Made by a program: the position numbers and the translations under genes
The notes under the pieces: generated by a model
Told to the model about the DNA's origin: nothing
Database searches by the model: none
Seen by the model: the letters and a program-made list of their open reading frames with translations, nothing else
Shown here: one piece after another, positions 15,460-23,828 of the stretch
Position numbering within the stretch: the stretch's first letter is position 1
Layout: each line of letters opens with the position of its first letter
NCBI GenBank assembly: GCA_003139775.1
Contig: PLGI01000011.1
Location: 6,161-38,582, forward strand
Origin: Syntrophaceae bacterium
Lineage (GTDB): Bacteria; Desulfobacterota; Syntrophia; Syntrophales; Smithellaceae
Length of the DNA: 32,422 nucleotides
Direction of reading: 5' to 3'

Positions 15460-16495
15460 AAAAACATCGGACATAAAAGACGATTTGGAGCATATTCTCC
15501 AATATGCCGGAGATGTCCTTGAAGAATTCAGGAACAAAAAAATATTTATTACCGGAGGCACTGGCTTTTTCGGAATATGGATTCTGGAGACGTTGGCCTG
15601 GGCGAATGCTAAACTGAATTTAAACATTGAGGCCGTCGCATTAACAAGAAACATAGCAAACTTTAAGAAGAAAGCGCTTCATATTGTGAACAGCAAATCG
15701 TTTTCTTTTATTGAAGATGATGTAAAGAACTTTAAATTCCCAAAACAGAAATTTAATTACATAATTCATGCTGCAACAGATTTTCATATGGAAAATAGTA
15801 AAAAAAGTTCTTTGATCATATTTGATACTATAGTTGAAGGAACGCGTCGAGTTTTGGATTTTTCCGTTCAATGCGGAGCCGATAAGATTTTATATATCAG
15901 TTCCGGGGCTGTTTACGGAAAACAACCAAGTGGCATATCACACATTTCTGAAGAATATACAGGGGCGCCGGATTTAACTTTGTCGGACTCTGCGTACGCC
16001 GAAGGAAAAAGAAGTGCTGAGATGTTATGTACATTGTATTCCAGCACATATGATTTGTCAATAAAGATTGCCAGATGTTTTGCTTTTGTCGGGCCACACT
16101 TGCAATTAGATGAAAATTTTGCGATAGGTAATTTTCTTTCCAGCTTATTAAAAAATCAGAAAATTGTTATACATGGCGACGGCACGCCTGTACGATCATA
16201 TATGTATGCTGCGGATTTAGTAATATGGCTTATTACTATTTTAATTAAAGGAAAGAATTGTTATCCGTATAATGTCGGCTCGGGAGAGGAAATTTCGATA
16301 GAAACCCTGGCAAAAACAATTGCCGGTTTTTCGAAGAAGCCTTTGGCCGTTAAAATAAAAATAAAAAAATCTAATTCTTATAAAATAGACAGATATGTTC
16401 CTTCAACACAAAGAGCTCGAAAGGAATTAGGTCTCAAACAGCATATTCGATTGAGTGACGGTATATTAAAAACGATAAAATTCCATTCAGGATAA
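15446..16495 (+). CDS. NAD-dependent epimerase/dehydratase family (SDR), probable CDP-sugar reductase
   Basis: 349-residue extended SDR. The Rossmann motif is FITGGTGFFGIW near residue 33, the serine site YISSGAVYG and the catalytic SDSAYAEGKRSAEM (YxxxK) lie near residues 150-190, and a substrate-binding half follows with GDGTPVRSYMYAADL. It overlaps the RfbH gene by 14 bp, implying coupled translation and a shared pathway. In O-antigen clusters the enzyme that follows RfbH is usually CDP-paratose or CDP-abequose synthase, which reduces the 4-keto group. That is the favoured role here, but exact product stereochemistry cannot be read from the sequence. Confidence 0.82.
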   Translation: MNLSKKTSDIKDDLEHILQYAGDVLEEFRNKKIFITGGTGFFGIWILETLAWANAKLNLNIEAVALTRNIANFKKKALHIVNSKSFSFIEDDVKNFKFPKQKFNYIIHAATDFHMENSKKSSLIIFDTIVEGTRRVLDFSVQCGADKILYISSGAVYGKQPSGISHISEEYTGAPDLTLSDSAYAEGKRSAEMLCTLYSSTYDLSIKIARCFAFVGPHLQLDENFAIGNFLSSLLKNQKIVIHGDGTPVRSYMYAADLVIWLITILIKGKNCYPYNVGSGEEISIETLAKTIAGFSKKPLAVKIKIKKSNSYKIDRYVPSTQRARKELGLKQHIRLSDGILKTIKFHSG

Positions 16496-16506
16496 AAATA
16501 TTTTTG

Positions 16507-17658
16507 ATGCAGAATAAAAATAATATAAAAAATTGCCGTGTTTGCGGCCATGATTTCTTCAGTAAGCCATTACTGCAATACGCCAATATGCCAAAAGCGG
16601 CGCAATTCTTTCCAGGAAAAGAATCGCTGAAAGATGAAAAAGGAATTAATCTAAAAATATATCAATGTTCCGGATGCGGACTTGTACAGTTGGACAGTAA
16701 ACCAGTCACTTATTATAAAGATGTAATCAGAGCTGTTTCCATTTCCCAAGAAATAAAAGAATTTAGAGCGAAGCAATTTAAAAAATTTGTAAATAAATAC
16801 TCCCTTAAAACGAGGAAAATCCTGGAAATAGGCTGCGGGCGCGGAGAGCATTTATTCATAATGCAAAAATTTGTTAAAAATACATACGGGATAGAACATG
16901 CGGAGGCATCCGTAAAATATTGCGTCAAACAAGGATTAAATGTTTCTAAAGAATTTCTGGCAAAGTCTTCACAAAAACTGTTAAATGCGCCGTTTGACAG
17001 TTTTTTTATAATGAATTTTCTGGAGCATCTTCCTTCACCGAACGCGACATTGACAGGCATGTATAATAATTTATCCGACGAAGGCATTGGTCTTGTTGAG
17101 GTTCCTAATTTTGACATGATATTGAGAAATAATTTGTTTTCGGAATTTATACCTGACCATCTGCTTTATTTTACACAAAACACATTAACAAAACTTTTAT
17201 CATTAAACGGTTTTGATGTAGTTGAATGTAATGAGGAAAGATATGACTACATAATTTCAGCTGTGGTCAGAAAAACAAAAAAACTTGATTTGTCCCGTTT
17301 CTATGCACATCAGGAAAAATTAAAAAAAGACTTGAATTCATATATAAACAGGTTTGAAAATAAAAAAGTGGCTATATGGGGCGCTGGTCATCAGGCTTTG
17401 GCGGTTATCGCAATGACCAACATCGCGAAAAAAATAAAATATGTTGTTGACTCCGCCCCATTCAAGCAAAATAAATATACGCCGGCAACTCATATTCCTA
17501 TTGTTGCTCCGGAAATGCTTCTTACTGATAAAGTTGACGCCCTAATTGTGATGGCGGCTGGTTATTCTGATGAAGTCGCCGGGATTATAAAACGAAAATA
17601 TGATAATATCCAAATCGCTGTGCTGAGAGATTTTGGATTGGAAATTATCCATAAATAG
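16507..17658 (+). CDS. Sugar C-methyltransferase (TylC3/NovU type)
   Basis: About 383 residues with the three-part layout of SAM-dependent sugar C-methyltransferases. The N-terminal zinc-binding domain has CRVCG and CSGCGLVQ. The central class I methyltransferase domain has ILEIGCGRGEH. The C-terminal Rossmann-like domain begins VAIWGAGHQALAV near residue 288. Known members methylate carbon 3 of 4-keto-deoxysugar nucleotides in antibiotic pathways. The track starts at TTG 16504; ATG at 16507 is the better start. It lies 9-12 nt after the SDR gene. Together they suggest a branched 3,6-dideoxyhexose, or that the methyl branch is placed on the product of the second pathway downstream. Confidence 0.85.
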   Translation: MQNKNNIKNCRVCGHDFFSKPLLQYANMPKAAQFFPGKESLKDEKGINLKIYQCSGCGLVQLDSKPVTYYKDVIRAVSISQEIKEFRAKQFKKFVNKYSLKTRKILEIGCGRGEHLFIMQKFVKNTYGIEHAEASVKYCVKQGLNVSKEFLAKSSQKLLNAPFDSFFIMNFLEHLPSPNATLTGMYNNLSDEGIGLVEVPNFDMILRNNLFSEFIPDHLLYFTQNTLTKLLSLNGFDVVECNEERYDYIISAVVRKTKKLDLSRFYAHQEKLKKDLNSYINRFENKKVAIWGAGHQALAVIAMTNIAKKIKYVVDSAPFKQNKYTPATHIPIVAPEMLLTDKVDALIVMAAGYSDEVAGIIKRKYDNIQIAVLRDFGLEIIHK

Positions 17659-17708
17659 TTTTTTATAAAAATAAAATATATGGCGGTATTGAAAGGGAGA
17701 TTAAGTAT

Positions 17709-18578
17709 ATGGCAACAGTTAAAATTGGAAAGAAAAAAGTTGGAGACGGACAGCCATGTTTCATAATCGCGGAAATCGGCATCAATCATAATGGCGACAT
17801 TAATATTGCCAAGAAATTAATTGACCTTGCAGCATTTGCCGGTTGCGACGCGGTTAAATTTCAGAAACGCACAATTGACGTTGTTTATTCAGCAGAAGAA
17901 TTGGCTAAACCTCGTGAAAATCCCTTTGGAACAACAAACGGTGATTTAAAATATGGTTTAGAATTCGGACTTAAAGAATATAAAGAAATTGATAAATATT
18001 GCCGGGGGAAAAATATAAGCTGGTTCGCGTCTTGCTGGGACGAGGGTTCTGTTGATTTTATAGATAAGTTCAAAGTACCTTGTTACAAAATCGCGTCGGC
18101 CAGCTTGACTGATGATGAACTTCTTAAACACACAAGAGCAAAAGGAAGACCTATAATTCTTTCTGTCGGAATGAGCACTCTTAAACAGATTGACCACGCG
18201 ATAGAAGTTCTTGGTAAAAAAGATTTAATTATTCTACACACTTGTAGTGCTTATCCATCAGACTATAACGAACTCAATTTAAAAGTAATATCAGCCCTGA
18301 GGGAAAGATATAATTTACCGGTAGGATATTCCGGTCACGAAACAGGCATTCCTTCATCCAGCGCCGCTGTCGCGCTGGGAGCGTGCATTGTGGAAAGACA
18401 CATTACTCTTGAACGTTCGATGTGGGGTTCTGATCAAGCGGCATCATTAGGATCAAGCGGTATTATAAGATTAGTTAGAGATATCAGGTTGGTTGAGATG
18501 TCTTTGGGAGATGGAATAAAAAGAGTTACTGAAAAAGAGATTCCCATTATCAGTAAGCTTCGCAGAAAAGGCCAGTAA
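17709..18578 (+). CDS. NeuB-family PEP-condensing sugar acid synthase lacking the SAF domain
   Basis: 289 residues, related to N-acetylneuraminate synthase, which condenses phosphoenolpyruvate with a hexose derivative. TIM-barrel motifs are present in order: FIIAEIGINHNGD, KFQKRT, FASCWDEGSVDF, KIASASLTDDE, ILSVGMSTL, HTCSAYPSDYNELNL, GYSGHETGI and RHITLERSMWGSDQAASL. Typical NeuB is about 345 residues and ends with an antifreeze-like SAF domain, which is absent here. The usual GYSDHT is GYSGHE. A GGGAG ribosome site precedes ATG. The KdsC-like phosphatase gene follows at once, as in pathways where a 9-phosphate is made and then removed. Exact substrate unknown; Kdo synthase is less likely from the motifs. 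Confidence 0.88.
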   Translation: MATVKIGKKKVGDGQPCFIIAEIGINHNGDINIAKKLIDLAAFAGCDAVKFQKRTIDVVYSAEELAKPRENPFGTTNGDLKYGLEFGLKEYKEIDKYCRGKNISWFASCWDEGSVDFIDKFKVPCYKIASASLTDDELLKHTRAKGRPIILSVGMSTLKQIDHAIEVLGKKDLIILHTCSAYPSDYNELNLKVISALRERYNLPVGYSGHETGIPSSSAAVALGACIVERHITLERSMWGSDQAASLGSSGIIRLVRDIRLVEMSLGDGIKRVTEKEIPIISKLRRKGQ

Positions 18579-18580
18579 TT

Positions 18581-19063
18581 ATGGAAGATATTAAAGCGGT
18601 GGCCCTGGATGTTGATGGCGTCTTGACGGATGGCACTTTTATTTGGGGACCTAATGGAGAAGAGTACAAGCAATTTTCATTTTCTGATGTTATGGGCATT
18701 TCACTGGCTTCAAAAGCGGGAATAATATTTGCTTTAATTTCGGGGGAAGATAATAGTCTTATTGACAGGTTTGCTGAAAAAATGAAAATTGCCGATACAT
18801 ACAAGGGAACAAAAGACAAAGCGGCGGCATTAACTTCGTTTGCGAAAAAAAATAAAATTGTGCTTAACCAAATTTGTTTCATGGGCGATGATGTGAATGA
18901 CATCGGCGCGCTGGAACTGGCCGGTTTATCCGCCGCGCCTGCAAATGCCCATGAAAGCGTGAAGCGAAAAGTAAAATTCGTGACAACAAAAGCCGGCGGC
19001 AATGGAGCCGTCAGAGAGCTTATAGATTTTATTTTAGCAAAAAAAGTGCTTGGCAAAAAATGA
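18581..19063 (+). CDS. KdsC-like HAD phosphatase
   Basis: 160-residue C0-type HAD phosphatase without a cap domain. Motif I is ALDVDGVLTDG near residue 10, motif II ALISGED near residue 52, and motifs III/IV are KGTKDKAAAL and MGDDVNDIGAL near 80-110. It matches the size of KdsC, which dephosphorylates Kdo-8-phosphate. In Bacteroides thetaiotaomicron a relative removes the phosphate from KDN-9-phosphate next to a NeuB-type synthase. Here it lies directly after the NeuB-like gene and overlaps the next gene by ATGA, so the likely job is dephosphorylating the product of that synthase. No kdsA, kdsB or kdsD is nearby. The substrate is inferred from context. Confidence 0.88.
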   Translation: MEDIKAVALDVDGVLTDGTFIWGPNGEEYKQFSFSDVMGISLASKAGIIFALISGEDNSLIDRFAEKMKIADTYKGTKDKAAALTSFAKKNKIVLNQICFMGDDVNDIGALELAGLSAAPANAHESVKRKVKFVTTKAGGNGAVRELIDFILAKKVLGKK

Positions 19064-20865
19064 AACTTTCAGATTACGTAATGCAATTTATCGTTGAACA
19101 GAGAGTAGGGCAGGTTTTCTTTCTGCCCGGCGGCGGAGCTATGCATTTAGTTGATTCGCTGGGTAAACGCAAGGATTTGGAAATTGTGTGCTGCCTGCAC
19201 GAACAGGCGGTTGCTGTTGCCGCAGAATCATACGCCATGCATACTAACAATCTTGGCGTCGGTATTGTCACAACAGGTCCCGGCGGCACAAACGCAATCA
19301 CGGGCGTAAGCGCCGCGTGGATTGATTCTGTACCCTGTTTATTTATTTCCGGACAGGTTAAAAGATCGGATATCATGAAAGGCAAAGGGATACGACAGTT
19401 GGGCATACAGGAAGTGGATATAATTTCCATGGTGCAGTCAATAACAAAATACGCGGTTACAGTCATGGAGCCAGAATTAATTAAGTATCATTTGGAAAAA
19501 GCCTTGTATCTGGCGCAAAACGGCAGACCGGGGCCGGTATGGCTGGATATACCGCTTGATGTTCAGGGAAGCATAATTGATGAAGCTGTGGTGAAGGGTT
19601 TTAATCCGGCGGAGATGAAGGAAAAAAAACCGAATAAATCGTCGGTGAAGAACGCTGTTAAAAAAATAATCAAGTTATTGAATAACTCTGAACGGCCGGT
19701 AATAATAGCCGGTGATGGAATAAAGCTCTCCAAATCAAAGGAATTATTTCTGGATATTATTAAAAAGCTTGATATACCGGTAATTCCTACGTGGAAGGCC
19801 ATGGATATGATTCATGAAGAGCATGAATTATTCGCGGGAAGAGGCGGTATCCTGGGCGAGCGTTCCGCCAATTTTGCGGCGCAGAATTCCGATTTGTTGT
19901 TATGCATCGGTTCAAGAATGGATTTCACGCAGACAGGTTTCGATACCAAATCATTCGCCAGAGCCGCAAAAAAAATTGTCATTGATATAGATAAAAATGA
20001 AATAAATAAACTGGATTTCCTGATTGATTTAAAAATAATCGCAAACGCCAAAGCCGTCCTTGACGAAATCGCCGCTCAGTTGAATAATATTAAAATCAAA
20101 GACAGAAGTTTCTGGAAAGATAAAATAAAGGGATGGAGAAAAAAATATCCGGTAGTTTCAAAAGAGTATTATAATAAAACAGGGTTGGTTAATCCTTATG
20201 TGCTGGTTAACGTATTATCCAGGGAAGCGACAAACGAAGATATAATTAATCCCTGCTGTGCCGGCACTGCCGCTGAATATACGTTTCAGGCATTTAAGAT
20301 TAAAGAAAATCAGAAATTTATTACCAATCATGGCCTTGGACCGATGGGGTTTGAGTTGCCGAGCAGTATCGGAGCGTGTCTTGCCAATAATAGAAAACGA
20401 ACAATATGTATAGCCGGGGATGGCGGGTTTCAGTTAAACATTCAGGAATTGGAAACACTGCACAGGCTTGATTTGCCAGTAAAAATATTTATAATGAATA
20501 ATAACGGTTATTCGTCAATCAGAACAATGCAGGAAACACATTTTAACGGGAATTATGTCGGTAATGATCCATCGTCAGGATTAACATTACCTGATATAAT
20601 AAGTGTCGCGGAAGCATATAAAATAAAGGCAATCAGAATTAATGACGCGGGCGAACTGGAATTAAAAATCAGGGAAGCGCTTGATTTTCCGGGGCCGGTC
20701 ATCTGCGATGTTTTGGTTATACCTGGTTTCAAAGTTTCGCCGAAAGTCGCTTCCCAGCGAAGAGAAGACGGCACAATGGTTTCCAAACCGCTGGAAGATC
20801 AATGGCCGTTTTTAGAACGGGATGAATTGAAATCCAATATGATGATTCCTTTAGTCCATGAATAA
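19060..20865 (+). CDS. TPP-dependent enzyme, acetolactate synthase-like
   Basis: 601 residues with the three-domain layout of acetolactate synthase-type enzymes. The N-terminal PYR domain carries the catalytic glutamate in CCLHEQAVAVAAESYA (about residue 48). A central domain has GERSANFAAQNSDLLLCIGSR. The C-terminal PP domain has the TPP/Mg motif from AGDGGFQLN to IMNNNGYSS near residues 450-480. Being in a sugar operon, with no small subunit or other branched-chain amino-acid genes, it is unlikely to make acetolactate for amino acids. YerE, a related enzyme of yersiniose synthesis, adds a two-carbon branch to a CDP-4-keto-3,6-dideoxy sugar, and RfbF, RfbG and RfbH are all here. Alternatively it acts on the NeuB-like product. 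It starts inside the phosphatase stop (ATGA). Confidence 0.88.
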   Translation: MKLSDYVMQFIVEQRVGQVFFLPGGGAMHLVDSLGKRKDLEIVCCLHEQAVAVAAESYAMHTNNLGVGIVTTGPGGTNAITGVSAAWIDSVPCLFISGQVKRSDIMKGKGIRQLGIQEVDIISMVQSITKYAVTVMEPELIKYHLEKALYLAQNGRPGPVWLDIPLDVQGSIIDEAVVKGFNPAEMKEKKPNKSSVKNAVKKIIKLLNNSERPVIIAGDGIKLSKSKELFLDIIKKLDIPVIPTWKAMDMIHEEHELFAGRGGILGERSANFAAQNSDLLLCIGSRMDFTQTGFDTKSFARAAKKIVIDIDKNEINKLDFLIDLKIIANAKAVLDEIAAQLNNIKIKDRSFWKDKIKGWRKKYPVVSKEYYNKTGLVNPYVLVNVLSREATNEDIINPCCAGTAAEYTFQAFKIKENQKFITNHGLGPMGFELPSSIGACLANNRKRTICIAGDGGFQLNIQELETLHRLDLPVKIFIMNNNGYSSIRTMQETHFNGNYVGNDPSSGLTLPDIISVAEAYKIKAIRINDAGELELKIREALDFPGPVICDVLVIPGFKVSPKVASQRREDGTMVSKPLEDQWPFLERDELKSNMMIPLVHE

Positions 20866-20885
20866 CGAAATGGGATTGATAAACA

Positions 20886-21632
20886 ATGAATGATTTATTT
20901 TCAGTTAAAGATAAAGTCATTATCCTGACAGGTGGAAGCGGCTTTTTAGGTTCTCAATTTAATCAGCATTTGACTTCCTGCGGCGCAAAGATTGTCAATT
21001 TTGATAACCAAGCGGATAATCCGGTTGATATTACAAACCCTAAAGATGTGAAAAAAGCTGTGGATAAAACCATCAAAAAATATAACCGGATTGATGGTGT
21101 TGTAAATGTTGCCGCGATAAATGCGGTTCCCGGAAGCGAAATGTCTAAAGATTTCTGGAAACCTTATGAGGAATATCCGTTGGAGATCTGGAAAAAGGAG
21201 CTTGATGTCAATCTCACCGCCGCCCATATTGTTACTCAGGCGGTCGCTCCTGTTATGATGAATCAAAAAAGCGGTTCAATTATTTTTCTGGCGACAGATC
21301 TCGCGATTATAGCGCCCAATAACAGTATTTATCAGGGAGGATATTTTAAAGACATAGCGTATGTTACTTCCAAAACCGGATTGCTCGGACTTATGCGTTC
21401 ATGGGCGTCTTATCTTGGGAAATATAATATCAGGGTAAATGCCGCTGTTCCAGGCGGTATGTATAACGGCCAGCCGGAGGATTTTGTTGAAAAAAACAGC
21501 GCATTGAATATGTTGGGACGAATGGCTGATAACGGTGAATACAATGGGGTTATACAGTTTTTATTATCCGACGCGTCTTCATATATGACCGGCGCATCGC
21601 TTATAATTGATGGCGGCAGGACGGCTTGGTGA
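20886..21632 (+). CDS. Classical SDR oxidoreductase
   Basis: 248 residues. The cofactor motif is LTGGSGFLGSQ near residue 16, and the NAAIN-type strand VVNVAAINAV follows. The catalytic YVTSKTG (YxxxK) lies near residue 160, and the C-terminal ends SLIIDGGRTAW, standard for classical SDRs. The usual catalytic serine position reads FLATDLA, so the serine may be shifted or replaced. SDR and Gfo/Idh pairs recur beside NeuB-type genes in flagellin and surface sugar clusters. The next gene begins inside its stop (TGATG), so both are coupled. Likely reduces a keto intermediate made by the TPP enzyme or epimerises a hexose precursor; the substrate is unknown. Confidence 0.85.
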   Translation: MNDLFSVKDKVIILTGGSGFLGSQFNQHLTSCGAKIVNFDNQADNPVDITNPKDVKKAVDKTIKKYNRIDGVVNVAAINAVPGSEMSKDFWKPYEEYPLEIWKKELDVNLTAAHIVTQAVAPVMMNQKSGSIIFLATDLAIIAPNNSIYQGGYFKDIAYVTSKTGLLGLMRSWASYLGKYNIRVNAAVPGGMYNGQPEDFVEKNSALNMLGRMADNGEYNGVIQFLLSDASSYMTGASLIIDGGRTAW

Positions 21633-22633
21633 TGAGATTTTTAATTTGCGGCATAGGTTCCATCGGACAGCGTCATTACAGAAATCTAAAATCTTTAGGA
21701 CATGAAACGGCTTTGTTTCGCGCCGGCGGCGGAGCCAATGCTCCTTTTATCGATAAATTTTTATCCGAAGAACAATCATCAGGACAAAAGGTGAAAATTT
21801 ATTATAACTTTAATGAAGCGATTGACGATTTCAAACCCTCCGCGGTTTTTATAACAAATCCCAACAGCAAACATATGGAAACCGCTTTGCTGGCGGCAAG
21901 AGCAGGCCAAAATATTTTTATTGAAAAACCCCTGACACATAACATGGATGGACTGGAAGAATTAAAAGCGCTTGCTGAAAAAAAGAATCTTAAAATAATG
22001 ATCGGATACAATCTCCGCTGGCATCCTCTATTGAAAAAAATGAAGGCGATGGTTGCGAATGGGGATATCGGTCAGCCTATCTCTGCGCATATTGAGATGG
22101 GTGAAAATATAGAGGACTGGCATCCATGGGAAGATTATCGTCAGGCGTATGCCGCGTATAAAAATGGCGGCGGCGGAGCCGTACTGTGCTTCAGCCATGA
22201 TATTGATTATCTGTATTGGTTTTTCGGACTGCCTGAAACAATTCAGGCAATTGGCGGCAAAATAACTCCTCTGGGCGGCGACGCCGAGGATATGGTAAAA
22301 GCATTGCTGGAGTATAAAAATAAATTTATTGTTTCTCTGCATCTTGATTACTGGCAGAAGCCGCCGAAACGTTTTTTTGAGATTATCGGTACCACAGGCA
22401 AAATAACGTGGGATTATTACACTAAAAATTTAACATTGGTTTCGAGAGACAATAATATTGCTCCAATTGTGTATCCTCTTTCTGACACTTTTGATAGAAA
22501 TGATATGTTTATTGATGAAATAAAAGATTTTATCTTCGCTCTAAAGAATGAAAAAGAAGCGTCTGTGCCTCTTCAGGAAGGAATAGACGTTCTGGAAATA
22601 TCTCTTAAAATTAAAGAACAAATAGGATTTTAA
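21632..22633 (+). CDS. Gfo/Idh/MocA-family dehydrogenase
   Basis: About 333 residues. The N-terminal Rossmann motif is ICGIGSIGQRHYRN. The conserved lysine motif is FIEKPLTHNMDG near residue 97, followed by IGYNLRWHPLLKKMK. The C-terminal alpha/beta domain carries the HDIDYLYWFFG substrate-binding helix near residue 188. NAD(P)-dependent sugar dehydrogenase or related chemistry is expected. The track begins at TTG 21626, with a GTG next; ATG at 21632, overlapping the SDR stop, is preferred. It is the fifth gene of the NeuB/KdsC/TPP/SDR block and probably acts on the same sugar. A second, unrelated Gfo/Idh domain is in the fused protein at 9.2 kb. Confidence 0.87.
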   Translation: MRFLICGIGSIGQRHYRNLKSLGHETALFRAGGGANAPFIDKFLSEEQSSGQKVKIYYNFNEAIDDFKPSAVFITNPNSKHMETALLAARAGQNIFIEKPLTHNMDGLEELKALAEKKNLKIMIGYNLRWHPLLKKMKAMVANGDIGQPISAHIEMGENIEDWHPWEDYRQAYAAYKNGGGGAVLCFSHDIDYLYWFFGLPETIQAIGGKITPLGGDAEDMVKALLEYKNKFIVSLHLDYWQKPPKRFFEIIGTTGKITWDYYTKNLTLVSRDNNIAPIVYPLSDTFDRNDMFIDEIKDFIFALKNEKEASVPLQEGIDVLEISLKIKEQIGF

Positions 22634-22657
22634 ATCAAAATAAAGGATTGATACTTT

Positions 22658-23800
22658 ATGATGGATTATAAAAAAGAAATTTCCAACTATTTGGATGAAG
22701 TACTGGAAAGAAAAGAATTCAGCATTGATAGCATAAAAAGGGGAATTAAAAGCTCAAAGTGTGTGTGTGTGTTCGGAATAGGTGCTATTTCTTTTCCGAT
22801 TATATCATCCATAAAGAATTTTACAGATATCAAGATTGATTTTTTATCGGACAATGATCAGGCAAAATGGGGGAAAACATATCACAATGATTTAAAATGT
22901 ATTTCTCCCGATGAACTGGAAAAATATAAAGATGATATCGCGATATTAATAACAACTCAGCATTATAAAAAAATATATCAGCAACTTTTAAAAAAGGGTT
23001 TCAAAAAGATATTCGCGGTTACAGAGTATCGGCTCCTTAATGATGTTTATTTCAAAAATAAACAAAATCTTCAGAAGATAAAAAAGAACGCATTAAAGGT
23101 AATGGATATTTTAGAAGATGAAAGATCCAAGGATATTATGCTTACTCTGATAAAAAACTGGTTTGATTTTGATGTTGATGAAATTGGTTATGAAGAAATA
23201 TTTACCAATGATCAATACTATCCAGCCGGTATCATTAAATTAAGCGATAATGAGTCATTTGTCGATGTCGGAGCATATAATGGCGATACTGTCTTTGATT
23301 TTCTCAAAAGGACAAATAATAATTTTGACTCCATTTTTGCTTTTGAATTAGATAATAAGAATTTTAAAGAAATGGAACTGTCGGTTGATAAACTGGAACC
23401 AAACTTAAAGCGGAAAATAAAATTATATAATTTAGGCCTGCTGGATGAAGAAAAAAATGTATATTATGAAACAGGCGGTTCAGGAATGCAGAGTACTTTT
23501 ATCAATGTTATTAACACCGCAAACGATTGCGGAAAAACAATCAGACTTTCAGATGTTTTAAAAAATGAAAAAGTTACATTCATTAAAATGGATATTGAAG
23601 GTTCGGAACCCCAAGCGCTATCGGGCGCTGAAGAAATAATAAAAAAACAGAAACCTAGACTTGCCATTTGTGTCTATCATAAACCGGAACATTTATGGGA
23701 GATTCCTTTATATCTTAAAAAAATTGTGCCGGAATATAAAATATATATAAGACATCATACTCCATTGGAATATGAAACAGTTTGCTATGCCGTAATTTAA
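22658..23800 (+). CDS. FkbM-family methyltransferase
   Basis: 380 residues. An N-terminal region of about 165 residues has a Rossmann-like strand CVCVFGIGAISFPI and resembles the accessory domain found on some sugar-modifying FkbM proteins. The FkbM methyltransferase core follows from about residue 185: FVDVGAYNGDTVFDFL, FAFELDNKNF, then IKMDIEGSEPQALSGA. FkbM enzymes O-methylate hydroxyls on sugars or polyketides using SAM. An AAAGGA site precedes two adjacent ATG codons. Codons near residue 36 contain a (GT)7 dinucleotide run that could slip and cause frameshifts. Likely caps or decorates the glycan. Confidence 0.88.
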   Translation: MMDYKKEISNYLDEVLERKEFSIDSIKRGIKSSKCVCVFGIGAISFPIISSIKNFTDIKIDFLSDNDQAKWGKTYHNDLKCISPDELEKYKDDIAILITTQHYKKIYQQLLKKGFKKIFAVTEYRLLNDVYFKNKQNLQKIKKNALKVMDILEDERSKDIMLTLIKNWFDFDVDEIGYEEIFTNDQYYPAGIIKLSDNESFVDVGAYNGDTVFDFLKRTNNNFDSIFAFELDNKNFKEMELSVDKLEPNLKRKIKLYNLGLLDEEKNVYYETGGSGMQSTFINVINTANDCGKTIRLSDVLKNEKVTFIKMDIEGSEPQALSGAEEIIKKQKPRLAICVYHKPEHLWEIPLYLKKIVPEYKIYIRHHTPLEYETVCYAVI

Positions 23801-23828
23801 TAAAGTTATAAGCGAGAATGAAATCATT

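Noticed and set aside
17709-19063. Kdo synthesis pair (KdsA and KdsC)
   Set aside because: The synthase motifs (NHNGD, KFQKR, GYSGHE) are NeuB-type, not KdsA, and no other Kdo gene is present.
19060-20865. Acetolactate synthase for branched-chain amino acids (ilvB)
   Set aside because: There is no small subunit, ilvC or ilvD nearby and the gene is embedded and overlapping in a sugar operon.
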